Part shown: positions 6,544 to 14,226 of the stretch, one piece after another | How positions within the stretch are numbered: the first letter of the stretch is position 1 | Layout of the letters: every line of letters begins with the position of its first letter | NCBI GenBank assembly: GCA_018400565.1 | Contig: JAGYMP010000053.1 | Span: forward strand, 1-14,226 | Source of the DNA: Bacilli bacterium | Lineage (GTDB): Bacteria > Bacillota_I > Bacilli_A > Izemoplasmatales > Hujiaoplasmataceae | DNA length: 14,226 nucleotides | Reading direction: 5' to 3' | Program-made: the position numbers and the translations under genes | The notes under the pieces: generated by a model | The model's database searches: none | Seen by the model: the letters and a program-made list of their open reading frames with translations, nothing else | Told to the model about the DNA's origin: nothing

Positions 6544-7161
6544 ATGAAAAGGACAACCTTCCGATACCCAAAAACAAAAACCGGCGAAAAGACATTCCGC
6601 CGCATTATCCGTCACGGAAAGCGATTGTTTGCGAAACACGGCTACCATTCAACCTCGGTGAATGACATCATCGCCAAGTCCAAAATCGCTTCCGGGACGT
6701 TTTATATTTATTTTGACAGCAAACTCGCTCTTTATTTGTATCTCCTCGACGAGTACAAGCATAAAATCAGACAAGCGTCCACCGAAGCCACAAGCGATCT
6801 TGACACCCGTTATGAAATGGAACGCGAAGGCCTTAAGGCTTTTATCATGTATGCGAAGAAGGATCCGCTGTCCTACAAACTCATTTGGGAGTCGATGTTC
6901 GTCAATCCCGACATCTTCAAAGAGTATTACACGTCCTTCGGGGAATCTTACACCCGGCATCTCCTTCCGTTCGTCGGGACCGGGGAAGTCCGTGATGACA
7001 TTGACCTGAAGAATCTGTCGTTTATATTGATGGGCATCGCGAATTTCGTCGGTTTGGAAGTTCTTTTCATGGACCAGGCCGAAGAGAAGGACATTGACCG
7101 TGTCGTGGATGAAACGATGAAGGTATTGAGTAACGGCATGTTCCGCACCGATAAAAACTAA
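6544..7161 (+). CDS. TetR/AcrR-family transcriptional regulator (FadR-like role proposed)
   Basis: The 205-residue protein has an N-terminal TetR helix-turn-helix: FAKHGYHSTSVNDIIAKSKIASGTFYIYFDSK around residues 29-60, including the typical GTFYIYF turn. The C-terminal two thirds is a helical ligand-binding region with little sequence conservation. I chose the ATG at 6544, with GGTGA just upstream (4 nt spacing). An upstream in-frame ATG at 6511 lacks a ribosome site, and the start at 6307 gives an implausible N-terminus that covers operator 2. The gene is divergent from the thiolase-liv operon and the shared region holds two matching palindromes. The simplest reading is a repressor of that operon and of itself, released by an acyl-CoA or related compound as in Bacillus FadR. 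The ligand is not visible in sequence. The gene ends at a strong terminator. Confidence 0.88.
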   Translation: MKRTTFRYPKTKTGEKTFRRIIRHGKRLFAKHGYHSTSVNDIIAKSKIASGTFYIYFDSKLALYLYLLDEYKHKIRQASTEATSDLDTRYEMEREGLKAFIMYAKKDPLSYKLIWESMFVNPDIFKEYYTSFGESYTRHLLPFVGTGEVRDDIDLKNLSFILMGIANFVGLEVLFMDQAEEKDIDRVVDETMKVLSNGMFRTDKN

Positions 7162-7190
7162 TCTTCTGGTTTATCTTTCATCTTCAAACA

Positions 7191-7228
7191 AAGAAGCCAT
7201 CCGTTTGATCGCGGATGGCTTCTTTTTT
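7191..7228 (+). terminator. Rho-independent terminator shared by converging genes
   Basis: The 13-nt stem AAGAAGCCATCCG / CGGATGGCTTCTT encloses an 8-nt loop (TTTGATCG) and is followed by a T run on the plus strand. On the minus strand the stem is followed by TGTTTG, a weaker U-tract. It ends the regulator transcript and may also end the c-di-GMP operon arriving from the right. Confidence 0.9.
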
Positions 7229-7242
7229 GGTTTTGGGTTGAA

Positions 7243-8754
7243 TCATTGATAATAGGATTTGAAGGAATCCATGTCCCACGGGTTTGCGACAAACAGTTTT
7301 TCGATCTCATTGATGGCTTTGGGCTTCGAGAAGTAATAACCCTGCATGAACCGAATCCCGAGATCGGCCATCGCCGCGATCATTTCTTCGTCCTCGATGC
7401 CTTCGGCCACCAGTACCTTCTGATCGGCGATGGCGGTATGGATCGCACGGATGATGTCATCGGAATCATTGCGCTGTTCATAGACTTTCATCATATCCTG
7501 TCTTGATATTTTCACGATTCCGGCGGGAATGTCGGTCATCTGGTCGACGATCTGATAATCATCGCCGAGATCGTCGATGGCAAGTCTGAATCCGTATTTA
7601 CGGAAGACCGCCAGATTCTCAAAGGCCACGGAGTTCGGAAGCAACGCGTAATAATCGATGATCTCAAGGCAGAAATGTTCGGGTGACATCTCGTGGCGCC
7701 GGACGATGTCATAAAATTTATCCGCCAAACCTTCGACCATCAATTGTTTCGGCGAAAGGTTTGTGGAGATGAACACGTCACGCAAGCGAAATTTCTTCTT
7801 CCATTGTTTGAAGACCTTGACGATTTGTTCGAATCCCCATGTCCCGAACCAGGTGATGTCTCCCGTGAGTTCCATGACGTTGAGGAATTTACCGGGCGAT
7901 AAGATGCCCATCGTCGGGTGGTTCCATCTGAGCAGCGATTCCATGCCGATGATGCGTCCCGCCCTGAGATCGACGATCGGCTGGTAGTAAAGCAAAAATT
8001 CATCGTTTTCGATCGATTGTTTGATTTGTTGGTAGTAATCCATGTCAAACTGCTCTTTGTCGATCAGGTCCTCCGAATAAAGGGCGGGTTTGTTTTTTCC
8101 GTCCTTCTTCGCGACGTAAAGAGCGACCTCCGCTTTGTCGATCAGATGGTTGGCGGTGATGCCGTCATAAGGAAAGATGCTGATGCCGATTGAGGTCGTG
8201 ATGGTCTCATCGATGGCTTTGATGGGTTCATTGATCGTTTCCAACAAAGCTTTTGAGGTTTCTTCGATGACCTCGTTGGAGATGTCACCGGTCAGATAAT
8301 ACACAAAGACATCTTTTTTGAGATGGCCCGCAACACTTTGGCCGTCCGCCATTTTCCTGAGCCTTTTTTTGATTTCGTTGATCGTTTTCTGAATGGTTTT
8401 TTCGTCATATTTCTCGACAATGAATTTGAATTCATCGAGATTGAGTAAAAACAATACCGCGATGGTCCCTTCATTCGACTCATAAATCCGCTGGTTGACC
8501 AGTCCGATGATATCGTTGCTGTTTCGGTTTGCCGTCCGGCGTTCGACAAGCAAATGGGATTTCGAGGTGTCGTCCTCATCGACATCATCATTGCGTCGAA
8601 CCAAGCGTTTCTCCCTGTAATCACGCAGTTCATTGAGAATGTTCCTGAACAGAAAGACCAACCCCGTGACCGTGATGATGATGATCACGATCGTGGCGAT
8701 CAGTTCAAAGCCTTCACCTCTGTAGATGCCGCTCAGCATTATCCATGATTTCAT
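7243..8754 (-). CDS. Membrane-anchored degenerate GGDEF-EAL protein
   Basis: The 503-residue protein has one membrane segment (about 17-38), a charged linker, a GGDEF-like domain (about 75-230) and an EAL domain (about 240-490). There is no extracellular sensor. The GGDEF motif is replaced by KKDVF (146-150), so cyclase activity is not expected. In the EAL domain the EAL motif reads ESL (E272). N332, E364, D394, D395, K415, E451 and Q471 keep the usual catalytic or metal positions. However, loop 6, normally DDFGTGYASL, reads DDLGDDYQIV, and LEITE reads LEIID. Phosphodiesterase activity may be reduced or lost, leaving a c-di-GMP-binding or partner role. The start overlaps the stop of the preceding gene by 4 nt (ATGA), with GGTGG about 7 nt upstream, which indicates translational coupling to the EAL protein next to it. 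Confidence 0.9.
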   Translation of the reverse strand: MKSWIMLSGIYRGEGFELIATIVIIIITVTGLVFLFRNILNELRDYREKRLVRRNDDVDEDDTSKSHLLVERRTANRNSNDIIGLVNQRIYESNEGTIAVLFLLNLDEFKFIVEKYDEKTIQKTINEIKKRLRKMADGQSVAGHLKKDVFVYYLTGDISNEVIEETSKALLETINEPIKAIDETITTSIGISIFPYDGITANHLIDKAEVALYVAKKDGKNKPALYSEDLIDKEQFDMDYYQQIKQSIENDEFLLYYQPIVDLRAGRIIGMESLLRWNHPTMGILSPGKFLNVMELTGDITWFGTWGFEQIVKVFKQWKKKFRLRDVFISTNLSPKQLMVEGLADKFYDIVRRHEMSPEHFCLEIIDYYALLPNSVAFENLAVFRKYGFRLAIDDLGDDYQIVDQMTDIPAGIVKISRQDMMKVYEQRNDSDDIIRAIHTAIADQKVLVAEGIEDEEMIAAMADLGIRFMQGYYFSKPKAINEIEKLFVANPWDMDSFKSYYQ

Positions 8755-11255
8755 TGGGATCCACCGTCTTTCTCTTCATTTTTCTTTGTGAGATGATCTA
8801 TCCGTTTTGATTTCGGCATCTCGTCAAAAGACTCCACGAAATCAAGTGCGTCCGGCAACAAAAGGGGCTTGGAGAAAAAATAACCCTGAAAGATGTCTGT
8901 TGTGATCTGGCGAAGATATTCATATTGCCTGCGGTCTTCGACACCCTCCGCGATGACTTTCATTTCCAGATCGTGCACCAAATCCACAATCGTCGCGATG
9001 ATGTTGTGTTCTTTTTTTGACCGGAAGATGCCGTCGACGAACGACTTGTCGATCTTCAACTTATCAAACGGTATTTTCTGAAGATAAGTCAGGGAAGCAT
9101 ACCCGGTGCCGAAATCATCAAGCGCCAGTTCGCTGCCCATGCCATGCAACCTGCGGATGGCCTCTTCAAGATAGACTTCCGATTGGACGAACACGTTCTC
9201 AGTGATCTCAAGTGTGAGATACGCCGGGTCGATGCCGGTTCTTTTCACGACGTCGGAAAGCATATCCGGAAAATCGCGATGGACCATCTGGACCGGACTC
9301 ACGTTCACCGACATCACAAGCTCTTTGCCCAGACGCCGTTTGAACTCGGTCTGCGCGAGACAAGCCTGTTCCAGGACCCATTTGCCGATCGGCAGAATCA
9401 AATGGCTCTCTTCGGCATCGGCAATGAATGACTCCGGTGAAATTTCGCCGAGTTCGGGTGAATTCCACCGGACAAGCGCCTCAAACCCGTAGATTTCGGT
9501 ATGGTTGTCGACCAAAGGTTGAAATCTGAGGTACAGTTCATCCTTCTCAAGCGCTGTGGTCAGCAGTTCACTCATCTTGACGCGTTCTTCCAACCGGGCA
9601 TCAAGTTGGTCATTGTAAAAGACCAGAGCACCGCGGCCTTTTTTTCTGGCTTCATAAAGGGCGATGTTGCACTTTCTGAATAAGACATCGATATCCTTGC
9701 CGTCATTCGGGCTGACGGCGATGCCCATATTGGTTTTGACCTCAACGGGAAATTGTTCGGTTTGGATCGGTTTCAAAAATACGTCCATGATGCGGTGTGC
9801 CTGTGCGTCGATCGCCTCAAACGAAGCCATGTCCCTGCAAATGAACATAAACTGATTCCCGCCGACGGAATAAAGAAAAGCGTCCTTGTTGAAACTTCTC
9901 AACCGCTCGGCGACCCCGTGTAAAATCGCATCACCGGTGTCGCGTCCTTTCGTGACGTTGATGCTTTTGATGTTATCGACTTCCAAAAGGCACACGGATG
10001 TTTTTGAATCGGTCTCCCCAAGGAGCCGGTTGATCTCATCAACCGCCGCATGAAGCGTTTTCAAGCCGGTTACCCCATCAAAGCGGTATTTTTCATCCAT
10101 CGACCGCAATTGATCGCCGATCGTCGCCGCCGCCTGATTGATGCCGTTGGCCAACAAAGATATCTCATTGTCAAATCCCGCCTCATCATCCCTGTCGCTG
10201 AACTGGTTGTTCTTGATGCGGTGGAGCGTCTGCTCGATGTCCGACAACGGACGCAGTTCACGGCGAAGATTCCGGTGGAAGATGAAGCCGAGAAGGACGC
10301 CAAGGACAACCGAAAGGCCGATGGCCATCAAAACGAACCCGTCAACCGCGAACATCGACGGCGTTTTCTGCATGACAATGAAAACATACGGTGTGTCAGC
10401 AAACACCAAAGAATCCGCATAACTCTCAAAGCCGAACCATGATTCATGGGTGATTTGCGTGTTCTCACGGGAAACGGCTTCCCGGACGTCTTGGTCATCC
10501 ACTTCGTTAATTGGATACAACCCGGGAGATACCCCGGGATAATGAAGCGCCATCTCTTCCGCCCCGGCGGTCTGGTAGATGAGATAAGCGACGTCATCGT
10601 CAATGACCCTGTCAAGGGAGGAAACCAGATGGCTCAGCGCCATGTCGATTTTGATCATGCCGATTGCGGCATCATCCGTCACGACCGGTCTCACAAAGCT
10701 GAGGACGGGATCCCCGGTTTGCATGGACAGGTGTGCGGGACTGAGATAAAACGCCGTTTCATCCGGCACATACCACGGTGCAGCGCCAAGCGAAAAAGCA
10801 TCATCCGAAAAGGTTCCGTCGCTTTGGATGATGCAGCCGTCGGAACTGCCGTAACAAGATGCAAAACTGACAAGAGCGACATCATAATGGGCATTCGCTT
10901 GTTCGACTCTCCCCGTGGCATCGAGGGCTTCCGTGAACAACGGATAATCCTCCGAAGACCCATCGATGAGGGGATCGTTGTTTTGATCGATATATGTGAG
11001 GTAGTCACGGATGTCCTCGTCACCGGCCAGAACATTGAGATCCGCTTCAACGTCCGCCGTGATCATGTCGAGGGTTTCCGTGATTTTGGTTTGGCTTTCC
11101 GTTAACCGACCGAGTCTCGATTTTTCGATCCGGCGGGCATGAAAAAGCATGATGCCGGCCGTGATGACAAGCATGAACAACACGCTTAAAAAGGTCACGG
11201 AAAGCGTGAGCCGCTTTGTGAGCGATCTGTGGGTTGAACTGTGTTCTTTGTTCAC
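8751..11255 (-). CDS. Sensor c-di-GMP phosphodiesterase: extracellular domain-HAMP-degenerate GGDEF-EAL
   Basis: The protein has 834 residues from a GTG at 11255. The order is membrane segment (about 17-38), extracellular region of about 265 residues with Cache-like layout, second membrane segment (about 306-327), HAMP-like helix pair, GGDEF domain (about 392-550) and EAL domain (about 565-805). The GGDEF motif reads GGNQF (465-469): both acids are swapped for their amides, so it should not make c-di-GMP but may still bind a nucleotide. The EAL domain is intact: EAL 592-594, N651 in NVSP, LEITE with E683, D713-D714 in DDFGTGYASL, K734, E770 and Q790. It should hydrolyse c-di-GMP to pGpG at the membrane in response to an external signal. 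GGAGG and GGTGA lie 11 and 4 nt before the GTG. An in-frame TTG at 11273 abuts the upstream stop but would put GGAGG inside the gene. Confidence 0.9.
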   Translation of the reverse strand: MNKEHSSTHRSLTKRLTLSVTFLSVLFMLVITAGIMLFHARRIEKSRLGRLTESQTKITETLDMITADVEADLNVLAGDEDIRDYLTYIDQNNDPLIDGSSEDYPLFTEALDATGRVEQANAHYDVALVSFASCYGSSDGCIIQSDGTFSDDAFSLGAAPWYVPDETAFYLSPAHLSMQTGDPVLSFVRPVVTDDAAIGMIKIDMALSHLVSSLDRVIDDDVAYLIYQTAGAEEMALHYPGVSPGLYPINEVDDQDVREAVSRENTQITHESWFGFESYADSLVFADTPYVFIVMQKTPSMFAVDGFVLMAIGLSVVLGVLLGFIFHRNLRRELRPLSDIEQTLHRIKNNQFSDRDDEAGFDNEISLLANGINQAAATIGDQLRSMDEKYRFDGVTGLKTLHAAVDEINRLLGETDSKTSVCLLEVDNIKSINVTKGRDTGDAILHGVAERLRSFNKDAFLYSVGGNQFMFICRDMASFEAIDAQAHRIMDVFLKPIQTEQFPVEVKTNMGIAVSPNDGKDIDVLFRKCNIALYEARKKGRGALVFYNDQLDARLEERVKMSELLTTALEKDELYLRFQPLVDNHTEIYGFEALVRWNSPELGEISPESFIADAEESHLILPIGKWVLEQACLAQTEFKRRLGKELVMSVNVSPVQMVHRDFPDMLSDVVKRTGIDPAYLTLEITENVFVQSEVYLEEAIRRLHGMGSELALDDFGTGYASLTYLQKIPFDKLKIDKSFVDGIFRSKKEHNIIATIVDLVHDLEMKVIAEGVEDRRQYEYLRQITTDIFQGYFFSKPLLLPDALDFVESFDEMPKSKRIDHLTKKNEEKDGGSQ

Positions 11256-11266
11256 CTTCTCACCAG

Positions 11267-11271
11267 CCTCC
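11267..11271 (-). promoter_or_regulatory. Ribosome binding site favouring the GTG start of the sensor phosphodiesterase
   Basis: Read on the minus strand this is GGAGG, 11 nt before the GTG at 11255, with GGTGA nearer (4 nt). It lies in the 18-nt gap after the large upstream gene and argues against a TTG start at 11273. Confidence 0.6.
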
Positions 11272-11273
11272 AA

Positions 11274-14226
11274 TCAATCAAACCAAGTCGTGAACCAATC
11301 AAAGAAACCGAAGCGTCCCTGTTCCGTTGACGATGATTCGGGATAGACATACACGCTGAAACGGCGGTTGCGGTTATACGGTGCCGCATGGATGTAAAAA
11401 TATTTTCCGTCCTCCCCTAGCCCGAAATCATCCAGCTCGTGGGATTCCACCGTGCTGCCGTCATCGATTTCATAAACAATCGCGTAATCATAAAGGTTCG
11501 ATCCCGCATCGTCGGCCGGCAGATCGACGGAAAACAAATACATGCCAGCCTTGTTGCGGCCGAAACGGTACTCGTATTGGGAGGAACTGGCATAGATGAA
11601 TTGCCGCATGCGATTCTCTTCGGCGACAAGTGCATCATAGGTCGGGAATTCCGGGGGTGTGGGCATTGGCGTCGATGTGACGGGAACCGCGGATCCGCTT
11701 TCGGATACGATCATGTTCCTGACGTCCAAAAGAAGGATCTCATCCGTCAACGGACTCGTCTCATCTTCTATGATAACACATGATGAACGTGAATCATCCT
11801 GGCAATAATAAAAATCAAAGATAAATGACACATTGTAGCTCACGTCGGTCACGCTCACATGATACAACACCTCGTGTGCCCCGTCTTCGGAGATCACCTT
11901 GTATGTGACTTTGACGGCCTCCGCGCCGTTCTGGCCGCTCTCGGGGTCGGTCACGAAGTTGCCGCTTAACGCATCCTCAATCTCGGTTTCGCTGTTCGCG
12001 GCATCGACGGGCGTCGTCCATTGCCACGTGCCGCTCGTCGCATCGTAATACCGTCTGCTTATCGACGCTCCGACAGGTAAATAATCAACCATGCCCGGCA
12101 GGAAATACTCCAGCGGGATGTTAGCCACATAACCCGTGACACGGAAATACGGATAGCCGATGGTTTTCGCGCCGTCATAATCGATGCCGCCCCCGTAAAC
12201 CTGGGGCGCGGGATCGGGCGTGTGGGGCACGAGATCGGGATTGTCTTCACAATCAAGGCTCCCTGCTTCATCTGTCAGGCAGATATCGGGATACGTCGTC
12301 GAAGTCATGTAAGAATTGAACGTGATGTTGTTGAGATATGCATTGTCATTCCGGTTTTTTGTGATGGTGAGCGTGTCCGGGAGTCCGTATGCGTTTGTGG
12401 CGTCCCGGTGAAAAACGAACGCGAACTCATAGATGCCCGGCAAAGTCTGTTCGTCCATCGTGATTTGCAGTCGTTCACATTCACCGCTGATGTCAATGCC
12501 GATGAGATCGATCGGGTCACCGGAGAAGTCTTCGCCGCTGACACTGACTTCGAAGTACGGGTAAGCCGTTGACTCAACGCGGTAATAATCCAAATGCGAA
12601 TTGAGCCCGAGGTCGACACAAAATTGTGTGGACGCCGCCTCTCTGTCCGCAAACACGTTGTCGAGGGCGACCTCATTGTTGTTTTTGTGCACGGCGGTCA
12701 CATCAATCGGACGTTCGCCAATCGTGTGGGATACCTGTGCGGTTGAGCCGTCCTCCGCTTCGATCGTGAATGTATACACATAGGATTGAATCCCGGAAGC
12801 CATCGTTTCTGTCATCGTGACATCGGTCACCACCGCAAATGGCGACAGCGAGACGAAACCCTGGTAGGCATCCGGTCCGAAATCATGGACGAACGGATAC
12901 GATGTCACAGGAAGGTAGCCGGAACCGGGCGACGATGAAATCGCTCCGTCAAACAACCCCTCATCCATCAAAACGGCCATGTCCACCTCTGATGTGTCAC
13001 TGACGGGATCGAACGATCCGTCGGCGGAGAAATAATCCATGTCCGTGATGTCTTTGGCCGCACTGCCGCTCTTCGTGAATAAAAGCTGGCGGGTATCACT
13101 CGTCGGGAAAAACGCATAACTGATCGTATAGGTGCCTCCGCGGATCTGCAACGATGAAAAATCAAACGAAATCGAATAGGTGCCGCTCGCATCCACGGCA
13201 ACGGATGTCACCGTGTAATCATCCGGGTCGACAAGGGTGGTGTCATAATACAACTTGAAAAGGTGGGCGAAGTCATAGCCCTCATTGAGAATACCTGCGG
13301 TATCCTCAAAGGTGAGTTCGATGGAACCGAAGACGTCAACCGCGTTTGAACCGGTCAAGTCGGCGGTGTCGGTCAAACTGTAGTCGGTGGGGTCATTGAC
13401 GTTCGTGCTGCCATTGAAACGCACGCGGTCCAAACGTGTGCCGTTTGGGTCGGTGAGGGCCTCGGTGAAATTGATGTGCACATCATAGGTTGTGTAATAA
13501 TCCGAAGACGCAAACGCGGCGTCCCCGACAAAAGCCTCGGAATACACCGTGAACGAGCCCGCATAAACGCCGGAGGTAGCCCCCGCGGGCACCGCCACAT
13601 CCAAAATCGGGGCATAGGATTCACTGATGCCCATCGTGATCGTGTCGTTGTGCAGATCGTTTTGTAAGTCGGTGAGCGTCCCGCCGTGAACGGAGGTGTA
13701 ATCCGAAGGCGTCATCGCTGTCAATGCATATTCACTCGTGAGTGCGGCGGTGATGGCATAGGAAGCCTGTTGGGTGTTGAATGCCTCAAGTGACAAGGTG
13801 AACGTGACGGTGTTGCTCTGCTCATCGAACGTTCCTTCTTCAAGCACGGTCTCACTGCCGTCATCCTCATTCATCACCAGCGTGAAATCCGATCCGCCGA
13901 TCAATGCCGATTGATCGTTATAACGGGTTTGTCTCAAATCCTGATAGGATGTATAAACCGTATCCGGATCGGTTTCATCCACATCCGGGATGGTTTTTCT
14001 GTGAATGATCGATATCTCCTCATATGCCCCGTCTTCGAGGTCATACGAAAGCATCGCGTTTTCTTCGTCGATCGGATGCAGATCGGGAACGTAAAGATTG
14101 GCCGGCAAAACCGAACCATAGGATTGCCCGCCCGAGGTGGAAAGCACATACATGCCGTCCTCCCGGTATAAATCGCCGCTTGCCAAACGGAACCGGTCCG
14201 CCAACAAAACATTGTCCGCATAAAAG
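11274..14226 (-). CDS. Very large acidic beta-rich protein, probably cell-surface (partial, N-terminus off the right edge)
   Basis: An open frame of 984 residues runs in from the right edge (first visible residues FYADNVLLADRF) and stops at 11274, so the gene starts outside the window. I do not recognise a named family. The sequence is rich in Asp, Thr, Ser, Tyr and Gly with alternating hydrophobic patterns, as in extracellular immunoglobulin-like or cadherin-like sandwiches. Three stretches look like diverged copies of one strand pattern: near visible residues 218-275, 363-405 and 596-641, each with G-Y/T-Y plus aromatic strands followed by an Asp-rich turn. Six cysteines come in three pairs (536/583, 649/659, 808/816), consistent with disulfides outside the cell. 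A Pro/Thr-rich hinge (VPVTSTPMPTPPEFPTY, about 847-863) precedes the final domain. No LPXTG motif or C-terminal membrane anchor is seen, so any anchor must be N-terminal. It shares an operon with the EAL genes. Confidence 0.75.
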   Translation of the reverse strand, partial: FYADNVLLADRFRLASGDLYREDGMYVLSTSGGQSYGSVLPANLYVPDLHPIDEENAMLSYDLEDGAYEEISIIHRKTIPDVDETDPDTVYTSYQDLRQTRYNDQSALIGGSDFTLVMNEDDGSETVLEEGTFDEQSNTVTFTLSLEAFNTQQASYAITAALTSEYALTAMTPSDYTSVHGGTLTDLQNDLHNDTITMGISESYAPILDVAVPAGATSGVYAGSFTVYSEAFVGDAAFASSDYYTTYDVHINFTEALTDPNGTRLDRVRFNGSTNVNDPTDYSLTDTADLTGSNAVDVFGSIELTFEDTAGILNEGYDFAHLFKLYYDTTLVDPDDYTVTSVAVDASGTYSISFDFSSLQIRGGTYTISYAFFPTSDTRQLLFTKSGSAAKDITDMDYFSADGSFDPVSDTSEVDMAVLMDEGLFDGAISSSPGSGYLPVTSYPFVHDFGPDAYQGFVSLSPFAVVTDVTMTETMASGIQSYVYTFTIEAEDGSTAQVSHTIGERPIDVTAVHKNNNEVALDNVFADREAASTQFCVDLGLNSHLDYYRVESTAYPYFEVSVSGEDFSGDPIDLIGIDISGECERLQITMDEQTLPGIYEFAFVFHRDATNAYGLPDTLTITKNRNDNAYLNNITFNSYMTSTTYPDICLTDEAGSLDCEDNPDLVPHTPDPAPQVYGGGIDYDGAKTIGYPYFRVTGYVANIPLEYFLPGMVDYLPVGASISRRYYDATSGTWQWTTPVDAANSETEIEDALSGNFVTDPESGQNGAEAVKVTYKVISEDGAHEVLYHVSVTDVSYNVSFIFDFYYCQDDSRSSCVIIEDETSPLTDEILLLDVRNMIVSESGSAVPVTSTPMPTPPEFPTYDALVAEENRMRQFIYASSSQYEYRFGRNKAGMYLFSVDLPADDAGSNLYDYAIVYEIDDGSTVESHELDDFGLGEDGKYFYIHAAPYNRNRRFSVYVYPESSSTEQGRFGFFDWFTTWFD

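Noticed and set aside
10446..11105. Plus-strand open frame of 219 codons
   Set aside because: It is antisense to the extracellular region of the sensor phosphodiesterase and has no recognisable domain.
14205..14207. TTG at 14207 as the true start of the large surface-like protein
   Set aside because: The frame continues upstream to the window edge without a stop and no ribosome site precedes the TTG, so the gene most likely starts outside the window.
1..14226. CRISPR arrays, tRNA/rRNA genes, insertion sequences, prophage or defence genes
   Set aside because: I saw no regularly spaced repeats, cloverleaf or rRNA-like segments, transposase motifs or terminal inverted repeats. All long frames are explained by metabolism, transport, regulation or surface functions.

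Overview
The window reads as a chromosomal segment of a Gram-positive-type bacterium. GC content is moderate, UGA is used as a stop codon (so not the Mycoplasma code), and ribosome binding sites are AGGAGG/GGAGG-like. There is a near-consensus housekeeping-type promoter, and a TetR-family regulator sits beside palindromes resembling the FadR boxes of Bacillus. Bacillota, or a UGA-stop relative of the Mollicutes, is my best guess; nothing in the window fixes the taxon.

Left part (1-6317, minus strand): one tightly packed operon read right to left. The order is thiolase, NAD-type short-chain dehydrogenase, FabH-like (KAS III fold) enzyme, LivH-type permease, LivM-type permease, and a LivG-type ABC ATPase cut by the left edge. 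Gaps shrink from about 35-40 nt between the enzyme genes to 3 and 6 nt around livH, and livG starts inside livM. The pairing of acyl-CoA enzymes with a branched-chain-amino-acid-type (HAAT family) importer suggests uptake and CoA-linked metabolism of a carboxylic acid rather than amino acid transport; this is inference. The LivG-like protein carries about 215 residues of Lys/Glu-rich, coiled-coil-like sequence before its ATPase domain, and the LivH-like permease has two extra N-terminal membrane segments.

Middle (6190-7228): a 354-bp divergent intergenic region with the operon promoter and two near-identical palindromes (TGAATA-N2-TATTCA type), then a TetR-family regulator gene on the plus strand closed by a strong terminator. 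One palindrome lies just downstream of the operon -10 box and the other upstream of the regulator gene, which fits repression of the operon plus autoregulation.

Right part (7243-14226, minus strand): a second operon, read right to left. It holds a very large acidic beta-rich protein (N-terminus beyond the right edge), a two-transmembrane sensor protein with an extracellular region, HAMP, degenerate GGDEF (GGNQF) and intact EAL domain, and a single-transmembrane protein with degenerate GGDEF (KKDVF) and altered EAL domain. The last two genes overlap by 4 nt. This looks like a c-di-GMP-degrading/sensing module joined to a probable cell-surface protein.

I saw no tRNA, rRNA, CRISPR array, insertion sequence or prophage gene. 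I found no system I can call new with confidence. The best leads are the coiled-coil LivG fusion and the fatty-acid/LIV operon with its operator pair.
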